Shown here one piece after another: positions 58,985 through 64,000 of a DNA stretch of 64,000 nt. The DNA comes from Bacteroidota bacterium. Lineage in GTDB: Bacteria; Bacteroidota; Bacteroidia; B-17B0; Aurantibacillaceae. A model generated the notes under the pieces. That model did no database searches. It saw only the letters and a program-made list of their open reading frames with translations, and was not told the origin of the DNA. Where the stretch lies: NCBI GenBank assembly GCA_021323535.1, contig JAJONO010000009.1:47444-111443 (forward strand). The letters run 5' to 3'. The position numbers and the translations under genes are program-made. How positions within the stretch are numbered: the stretch's first letter is position 1; every line of letters begins with the position of its first letter.

Positions 58985-61957
58985 ATGAAATATTTATACC
59001 GAGGTCTTTTTCAAACTCGTAACATCTACAGATTTTGTTTTTTAATAATTGTTTTGCTTAACAATAAAACCATGTTGGGTCAGCGTTACTGGGTATCTGC
59101 AATGGGAGGATCCTGGAGTAACGCTGCCAACTGGTCTACAACCTCAGGTGGTCCCGGTGGGGCGGGCGCGCCTGCTGGTACTGCCGCTGTGTTTGATGGT
59201 GGAGGGAATGGAAACTGCACCATCGACGCAGCAGTAAATGTTACCGGTTTTAGTGTTACAGCTGCTTTTACCGGTAGCATTTTACAGGGCAATAACACCA
59301 TTTATATTTCAGGAAATTCTTCATTCGCGGGTGGGCTTTTTGTTGGAGGAATGGCTACCATTACTAACCTAGGAACGTTTAATATTACAGGTACAAATTT
59401 TACAGCACCCACTTCTTCTCTGTTTATAGCTAATACCATTACATACTCTTCCGGAAATTTTTCTCATAACAACGGCACCGTTGTATTGTATAACACATCT
59501 TTTTCCATAAACGGAGCCCCCAATTTTTATCACCTCAGATTAAATTCTACTTCCAATGTGATCACAGCCAATAATTCGTTCACCGTTTCAGGTAACTTAA
59601 CCTTTAACGGAACCACAGGCGTTGCAGGAGATTTAACCATTGCCCCTACAGAAACAATTACAGTGTTGGGAAATGTAAGCATTACCGGCACCGGAATAGT
59701 GCGGGTTTATAACGGAACCATTGCCTGCCAGGGCGACATTCTTATTACCAACACACACACAACCGGAGGAGGAACAGGAACGTTTTTAATTAACGGGGCA
59801 GCTAACCAACTCCTTTCAAATTCGGGCACACTCGCGCAGGGCCGATTACCAAGCGTGGTCATTAACAAACCCTCGGGTACACTTTCTCTTTCAGGAATGA
59901 TAACAACAAATGGACCTAACTGGACATACATTGCAGGTACGTTAAGTCCTGGCACTTCTACTGTCAATTTTTCAAAACTTTCAGGAGGATTTAATATTAC
60001 AGTTAGTGGTACACATACTCTGAACACTGGCATCTTCAGTTCTTCATACGGAAATATTACTATCAACAATAACCTTACCTTTAGTAATCATCTCACAGTT
60101 GATGGCGCAAGCGCGTCTAATGATGTAAACATAAATTCTACCCTTACTGTTTTTGGTACCCTTTACATGACAGGAACACAAAATATAAAATATAACACAG
60201 GATTGCTTGATGCAAAAGGTGACATCATCAATACAAATACCGCACCCGTTGGTGGTGGTACAGGAACAGTGAGCATTACAGGAACCGGTAACCAGTTATG
60301 GTCGTGCAGCGGATGGGATGGTGAAGGAACATTTCCCAATATCCTTATCAATAAACCTTCGGGTACGCTTTCGTTATCTGGTGTTATTTCTTCTCTCGGA
60401 CCAAACTGGACCTATTCAGCAGCAACAATTGCTCCGGGAACTTCCACCATCTGCGTTTACGATCAGGGAAGTAATCCAATTAAAATGAATGGCGGACCCT
60501 ATACGATCAATGATATTATCATTTATCCTTTTTATTCCAATAATGTTGTCAATAGTAATCTCACCGTAAACAATATGGTGATAGATGGTTCAACCGATCA
60601 CGATCTAACGCTAAACTCAACAGTAACAGTAAATGGAAAATTAACCATTAATGGTTCAGGCTCCGTAAGATTAATGACAGGTATCATGTATGCAAAAGGA
60701 AATATTCTTACAACAAATACAAGTAATACGAGTGGCGGAACCGCTACACTGATCATAAATGGAACATCGAACCAAACCATTACAGGCACAGGCACAGCAA
60801 CCCAAAGTCGGCTTCCTAATACTGTCATCATTAATAAGCCAACGGGAAGTGTCTATATTGGCGGAGGTGTTCCTTTTTATTTTTATGGCGCTGTTAATTT
60901 CTTACAAGGACTACTCTACTCTACCTCCACTCAGCTTTGTTACTTTTATTCAGGATCCTCAGCTAACTCTGCGAATGCGGGTAGTTATGTCGATGGCCCG
61001 GTAAGAAAAAGAGGAAACACCGCGTTTAATTTTCCAACAGGAAAATCGGGATGGTATGCGCCAATACGGATTTCCGCGCCAACTACTGTCTCACATGTTT
61101 TTACTGCCGAATATTATAACACCAATCCTAATCCACTTTACAACATCACACTTAAAGATCCGACCTTATTCAATATCAGTATTTGTGAATACTGGATCCT
61201 GGATCGCACTACAGGAACATCCAATGTAAGTGTAACGCCATCCTGGGATGTAAGAAGTTGTGGTATCGGAAGCATGCCGGATTTAAGAGTCGCAAGATGG
61301 AACGGAAGCATGTGGAAGGATCATGGGAATGGAGGAACAAGCGGAACCCTCGCCGCAGGAACTATAACAACAAGCGGAGCTGTAACAGCATTCAGTCCTT
61401 TTACATTAGCCTCGGCCACGTCATTAAATCCTTTACCGATAGGTTTAAACCATTTTAAAGGTGAATGTCTGAACAAGAATGTAAAACTATCCTGGTCGGG
61501 TAGCACCGTTGATATTAAAAATTTTACGGTTGAAAAAAGTAACGATGCTTTTGAATGGAATAATCTTGGCGTGATTGATACGAAGTCGAATTCAAAAGAA
61601 CAGGATTATTCTTTCGAAGATAATACCGCGAATACCAACACTCCGCCTGCTTATTACAGATTAAAATTAACTACTTCGTTCAATAATTATTTCTATTCTG
61701 ATGTAGTCACTCCTAAAAACTGCATAAAAACTGCTAGCGAGGAAATCATAGTAAGTTACGGTTCATTACCCGGAACATTTAATATAAGTTCAATAAAAGA
61801 AATCGGAGAAGTTGTCGTGTACGATGCCACTGGAAAATTACTTCTTAAAACAAATTGTAGCAGTCAGACAACAGAAATCGATCTTTCGAACTATCCGGGA
61901 GGTTTGTATCTTTTAAAGTTTCCTGAAACGAAGTATCTCAGAAAAGTGATTAAATAA
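58985..61957 (+). CDS. Large repeat-rich cell-surface protein with T9SS sorting domain
   Basis: This is a 990-residue exported protein. A signal peptide (through about residue 33) precedes RYWVSAMGGSWSNAANWSTT, typical of Bacteroidota surface proteins with many GTG/NGT beta-strand repeats. Three long internal repeats (about residues 235-335, 395-490, 550-645) share (K/Q)GDILxTNTxxxGGGTGTxxI, LPxxxINKPSGTLSLSG and GPNWTY. A gene-end domain (from about 820) and the final 80 residues (VVVYDATGKLLLKTNCSSQT, IDLSNYPGGLYLLKF) make a type IX secretion sorting domain. It is a secreted or surface-attached protein of unknown binding target, and is followed by a small membrane gene after two bases. Confidence 0.9.
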   Translation: MKYLYRGLFQTRNIYRFCFLIIVLLNNKTMLGQRYWVSAMGGSWSNAANWSTTSGGPGGAGAPAGTAAVFDGGGNGNCTIDAAVNVTGFSVTAAFTGSILQGNNTIYISGNSSFAGGLFVGGMATITNLGTFNITGTNFTAPTSSLFIANTITYSSGNFSHNNGTVVLYNTSFSINGAPNFYHLRLNSTSNVITANNSFTVSGNLTFNGTTGVAGDLTIAPTETITVLGNVSITGTGIVRVYNGTIACQGDILITNTHTTGGGTGTFLINGAANQLLSNSGTLAQGRLPSVVINKPSGTLSLSGMITTNGPNWTYIAGTLSPGTSTVNFSKLSGGFNITVSGTHTLNTGIFSSSYGNITINNNLTFSNHLTVDGASASNDVNINSTLTVFGTLYMTGTQNIKYNTGLLDAKGDIINTNTAPVGGGTGTVSITGTGNQLWSCSGWDGEGTFPNILINKPSGTLSLSGVISSLGPNWTYSAATIAPGTSTICVYDQGSNPIKMNGGPYTINDIIIYPFYSNNVVNSNLTVNNMVIDGSTDHDLTLNSTVTVNGKLTINGSGSVRLMTGIMYAKGNILTTNTSNTSGGTATLIINGTSNQTITGTGTATQSRLPNTVIINKPTGSVYIGGGVPFYFYGAVNFLQGLLYSTSTQLCYFYSGSSANSANAGSYVDGPVRKRGNTAFNFPTGKSGWYAPIRISAPTTVSHVFTAEYYNTNPNPLYNITLKDPTLFNISICEYWILDRTTGTSNVSVTPSWDVRSCGIGSMPDLRVARWNGSMWKDHGNGGTSGTLAAGTITTSGAVTAFSPFTLASATSLNPLPIGLNHFKGECLNKNVKLSWSGSTVDIKNFTVEKSNDAFEWNNLGVIDTKSNSKEQDYSFEDNTANTNTPPAYYRLKLTTSFNNYFYSDVVTPKNCIKTASEEIIVSYGSLPGTFNISSIKEIGEVVVYDATGKLLLKTNCSSQTTEIDLSNYPGGLYLLKFPETKYLRKVIK

Positions 61958-61959
61958 CT

Positions 61960-62136
61960 ATGAACAAAGCATTGAAGGTTATTCTGATCACATTACTTGT
62001 ATTAAACTCGATGGTGTTGCTCGGACAAATCTGGCCCGAAGGGGCGCCGCCATTTTCAGGAATCATCAATATTCTGACGTTAACTTTTAATCTTTTTCTA
62101 TTCGTACTTCTTTTATTCAAAAATAAAAACAAATAA
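61960..62136 (+). CDS. Small membrane protein, 58 residues
   Basis: This is a short ORF starting two bases after the T9SS-protein stop: MNKALKVILITLLVLNSMVL, LGQIWPEGAPPFSGIINILT, LTFNLFLFVLLLFKNKNK. It has two hydrophobic helices around a QIWPEGAPPFSGI turn and a basic end. The start-to-stop proximity suggests that it is translated from the same message. Unknown family; the antisense ORF at the same place is not credible. Confidence 0.6.
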   Translation: MNKALKVILITLLVLNSMVLLGQIWPEGAPPFSGIINILTLTFNLFLFVLLLFKNKNK

Positions 62137-62234
62137 ACGTGTATAGACTTTTATTGTACATAATGGAATCACAAAGAAGATTCAACCTTTAATTTTATAA
62201 CCTCTACTTGTAGAAACTATTACAACTTCACAGA

Positions 62235-62250
62235 TGGTATATTTTTTTCG
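62235..62250 (+). promoter_or_regulatory. Sigma-54-like promoter motif for the PfpI gene
   Basis: TGGTATATTTTTTTCG, exactly 40 bases before the ATG at 62275. Confidence 0.4.
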
Positions 62251-62274
62251 GTATAGCAGAAAATATCCTATACC
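62250..62274. promoter_or_regulatory. 7-bp inverted repeat directly before the PfpI start codon
   Basis: GGTATAG (62250-62256) and CTATACC (62268-62274) are perfect inverted copies with an 11-base spacer, and the second copy ends immediately before ATG 62275. It could be an operator at the transcription start or a hairpin that hides the start codon. Confidence 0.4.
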
Positions 62275-62823
62275 ATGAAAAAACTTACTGATAAAAAAAT
62301 TGCCATAGTTGTAACAGATGGCTTCGAACAATCTGAATTTGAAAAACCAAAACAGGCGCTTTCTGACGAGGGTGCGTATGTTGAAGTAATCTCGCTGAAG
62401 AAAGGCAAAGTAAAAGCATGGAAAGACAAAAACTGGGGCGAGGAATTTGAAGCGACAATTGCTATTGAAGACGCTAAAAGTGCCGACTACGACGCTCTTG
62501 TATTACCTGGCGGCGTTATGAATCCAGATACCCTGCGTAGCGACAAAAATGTTATAGAATTTGTTTCCGGATTCCTTGAAGCTGATAAACCCGTTGCCGC
62601 AATTTGCCACGGACCATGGACACTCATTGAAACCGGAAAATTAAACGGAAGAAAGATGACTTCTTATCATTCAATTAAAACCGATTTGATGAATGCAGGC
62701 GCAAACTGGGTTGATGAAGAAGTTGTTGTTGATAACGGTCTTGTAACAAGCCGCAGCCCAAAAGATCTTCCGGCTTTTTGCAAAAAGATGGTGGAAGAAA
62801 TAGCGGAAGGGGTTCATCATTAA
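62275..62823 (+). CDS. DJ-1/PfpI family protein (YhbO-like glutamine-amidotransferase fold)
   Basis: This is a 182-residue protein of the class I glutamine-amidotransferase-like fold. The nucleophile elbow is VAAICHGPWTLIE (Cys about residue 115), the acidic residue is in GFEQSEFEKP, and the family motif LPGGVMNPDTLR is present. YhbO/PfpI proteins protect against stress and have been described as proteases or deglycases; the exact activity here is unknown. A sigma-54-like motif 40 bases upstream and an inverted repeat over the start region suggest stress control. It converges with an eroded gene on the other strand. Confidence 0.93.
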   Translation: MKKLTDKKIAIVVTDGFEQSEFEKPKQALSDEGAYVEVISLKKGKVKAWKDKNWGEEFEATIAIEDAKSADYDALVLPGGVMNPDTLRSDKNVIEFVSGFLEADKPVAAICHGPWTLIETGKLNGRKMTSYHSIKTDLMNAGANWVDEEVVVDNGLVTSRSPKDLPAFCKKMVEEIAEGVHH

Positions 62824-63105
62824 ATATCATCTTGCCAGATCAAAGAATTTATTTTCCAGCCTTCAGAAGTTTTAATGAACTGGAAAAATTTATTACCGTA
62901 TTCCTTAAAATATTTTCCGCTCATGTAGCCCGACTTTTCATATCTCGAGTAACGTTGTGCGATATGACTTGATAATGATCGTTTCCGGAATACAGATTGT
63001 TTTTATGATTGTAAAATCAGACGCTCCGTTAACGTTATCAAAAACACCAAAAAATGTTTTTGTGAGGAGGTCGATGGATTGCTGGTCGGATATATGTTTT
63101 TGTTT
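62820..63105 (-). pseudogene. Eroded NTF2-like (nuclear transport factor 2 family) gene
   Basis: On the minus strand one frame reads QQSIDLLTKTFFGVFDNVNG followed by ASDFTIIKTICIPETIIIK, then hits TGA at about 62939. In the next frame HIAQRYSRYEKSGYMSGKYF continues with KEYGNKFFQFIKTSEGWKIN and SLIWQDDI to a stop at 62820-62822. Together these look like the two ends of an NTF2-like protein (GNIAxRxSxYxKSG ... FQFIxTxxGWKIxSxIWxD), with roughly 35 residues lost between them, a frame change, and no start codon. The gene is thus dead. It overlaps the PfpI stop codon by three bases. Confidence 0.7.
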
Positions 63106-63112
63106 TCCCAAT

Positions 63113-63859
63113 TTAAAGCTGGTATTGTATCAAATATATTTCTTCGGCGGCTTCCGGATTCAGATCGACGCTAAATTCATTGCTTTGTTTATCACGGATA
63201 AGTGCACCGGAAATATATAGCACTTTTTTACCGTTATTCAGATCTTTTATCTTAAAACCATATGGCAGAAACTCCTTTATTATTCCAAAATCGTTATCCA
63301 TTTTCTCAATATTATTGATAAGATCCTTTTTATTGTATTTCCCAATTGTAGAATCATTCAACATTGGTAGAAGGTCGGTGTACTTTTTATCTTTAATAAG
63401 CTCAACAATCTTAAGAACCAGAGGAATTTTAACATCTACCAGTTCTAACTTTTTTGTTGGATATATAAACGATTTTTTATTCCCATCTTTCAATATTACA
63501 ACCGAATGAATCTCATCATAGTTGTTTTTTTCCTCCTTTAAACTGTTGTAAAACAAATAGGCCATATTGGAAGCAGGCATTTCCAATATGTGAGAATACT
63601 TTTCCATTGCATCACTACCCGTCAATTGCAATTCAAAGTATTTTACAGATGTATCGGCAGAAACATCCTTACCAATAGCGTATTTACATTCCCCACCATA
63701 ATAATCTAAAATTTTCTTAACTCCCTTATCTTCATTATCTGTTATGCTTACAAAATTGGATAGAAGACCCGTCTCTTTTTCACCTTCATGTTTGTTTCCA
63801 CAAGAAACAATTGATAATATAGTTACCCCTAGTACTAAAATTCTTTCTGTTATTTTCAT
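63113..63859 (-). CDS. Lipoprotein, unknown
   Basis: This is a 248-residue protein. MKITERILVLGVTILSIVSC is a lipoprotein signal with Cys20. The first half contains KKILDYYGGECKYAIGKDVS, HILEMPASNMAYLFYNSLKE (mixed alpha/beta), and the second half a helical segment ending with a beta hairpin (KKVLYISGALIRDKQSNEF). I do not recognise a family. It ends eight bases before the eroded NTF2-like gene, and its start lies 13 bases from the MATE-type gene. Confidence 0.75.
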   Translation of the reverse strand: MKITERILVLGVTILSIVSCGNKHEGEKETGLLSNFVSITDNEDKGVKKILDYYGGECKYAIGKDVSADTSVKYFELQLTGSDAMEKYSHILEMPASNMAYLFYNSLKEEKNNYDEIHSVVILKDGNKKSFIYPTKKLELVDVKIPLVLKIVELIKDKKYTDLLPMLNDSTIGKYNKKDLINNIEKMDNDFGIIKEFLPYGFKIKDLNNGKKVLYISGALIRDKQSNEFSVDLNPEAAEEIYLIQYQL

Positions 63860-63871
63860 GTAAATTGTGTA

Positions 63872-64000
63872 TTAGCTCAAATTTTTCTTTAATAAATATA
63901 CAAACCTCCAATATAATCCCGCCGCTACAACAACAAGACTAACAAGCAAAGCGATCCACACACCAACAGTTTCCAACTTGAATGTAAATGCAAGAAGATA
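63872..64000 (-). CDS. MATE-type multidrug/metabolite transporter, C-terminal end (partial)
   Basis: The frame is open at the right edge of the window: YLLAFTFKLETVGVWIALLV, SLVVVAAGLYWRFVYLLKKN, LS, then TAA at 63872-63874. The pattern GVWIALLxSLxVVAAxLxxRF with a short basic end is typical of the last helix of MATE (NorM-like) transporters. Only 42 residues are visible, so the family is provisional. It is upstream of, and in line with, the lipoprotein gene at 63113, and the two may be one transcript. Confidence 0.6.
   Translation of the reverse strand, partial: YLLAFTFKLETVGVWIALLVSLVVVAAGLYWRFVYLLKKNLS

Noticed and set aside
1..64000. tRNA, rRNA, prophage, integrase or complete insertion sequence
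   Set aside because: None was recognised; the only mobile-looking DNA is palindromic repeats without their own genes.

Overview
The window comes from a Bacteroidota chromosome; family and genus cannot be fixed from it. The signs are a protein with a type IX secretion (T9SS) C-terminal sorting domain, a TamB/TamL pair, an ECF sigma-FecR operon, several LytS/LytTR two-component pairs, scarce Shine-Dalgarno sites, and TAnnTTTG-type -7 promoter elements at housekeeping genes. No rRNA, tRNA, CRISPR array or intact insertion sequence was recognised.

Layout. 1-123 is the tail of a response regulator. 124-900 is non-coding, with a candidate small RNA and about 80-bp intergenic repeats. 901-8000 holds small membrane and envelope proteins of stress type (lmo0937-like, PepSY-like, DUF1328, DUF4199-like, two AsmA/DUF748-like proteins, YihY/BrkB). 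8026-15274 is tamB-tamL, for outer-membrane assembly and lipid transport. 15300-27070 is a second run of stress and envelope genes (DUF4142 lipoprotein, PA2169/DUF2383 protein, coiled-coil lipoprotein, AI-2E-type permease, FAD-Rieske oxidoreductase, DUF3606 protein, a prion-like low-complexity protein, an OmpA/PD40 protein, a fatty-acid hydroxylase). 27326-42309 is dominated by signalling: a 2250-residue poly-HAMP hybrid kinase with three receivers, a receiver-kinase, an ECF sigma/FecR operon, a DksA-like protein, and an NtrC/NtrB-type pair. 42310-42938 is a nested palindromic repeat locus. 42939-48440 carries a general-stress-type dehydrogenase, a single-domain receiver, a TPR-SpoIIE phosphatase and a LytS/LytTR pair. 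48534-54074 is more housekeeping in character (antiporter, idi, YebC, recJ), followed by another nested palindromic locus. 54917-58769 is a propeller-type kinase with a LytTR regulator, 58985-61957 a T9SS cargo protein, then a PfpI/DJ-1 protein, an eroded NTF2-like gene, a lipoprotein and the end of a probable MATE transporter.

How the genes may work together. The most striking signal is in the intergenic DNA. A motif of the form TGGCAY-N5-TT lies 27-64 bases upstream of about seventeen start codons, almost all of small stress or envelope genes, and is often paired divergently. It looks like a sigma-54 (-24/-12) promoter with a relaxed -12 element. Two copies, before the giant kinase and before the NtrC-type activator, have the full TTGC -12 element. 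The window also encodes a complete sigma-54 activator with the GAFTGA-type loop. The inference is a sigma-54-like envelope and general stress regulon wired to the kinase cluster, in contrast to the TAnnTTTG promoters of antiporter, yebC and the propeller kinase. This rests on reading by eye and needs a genome-wide motif count and transcription start mapping.
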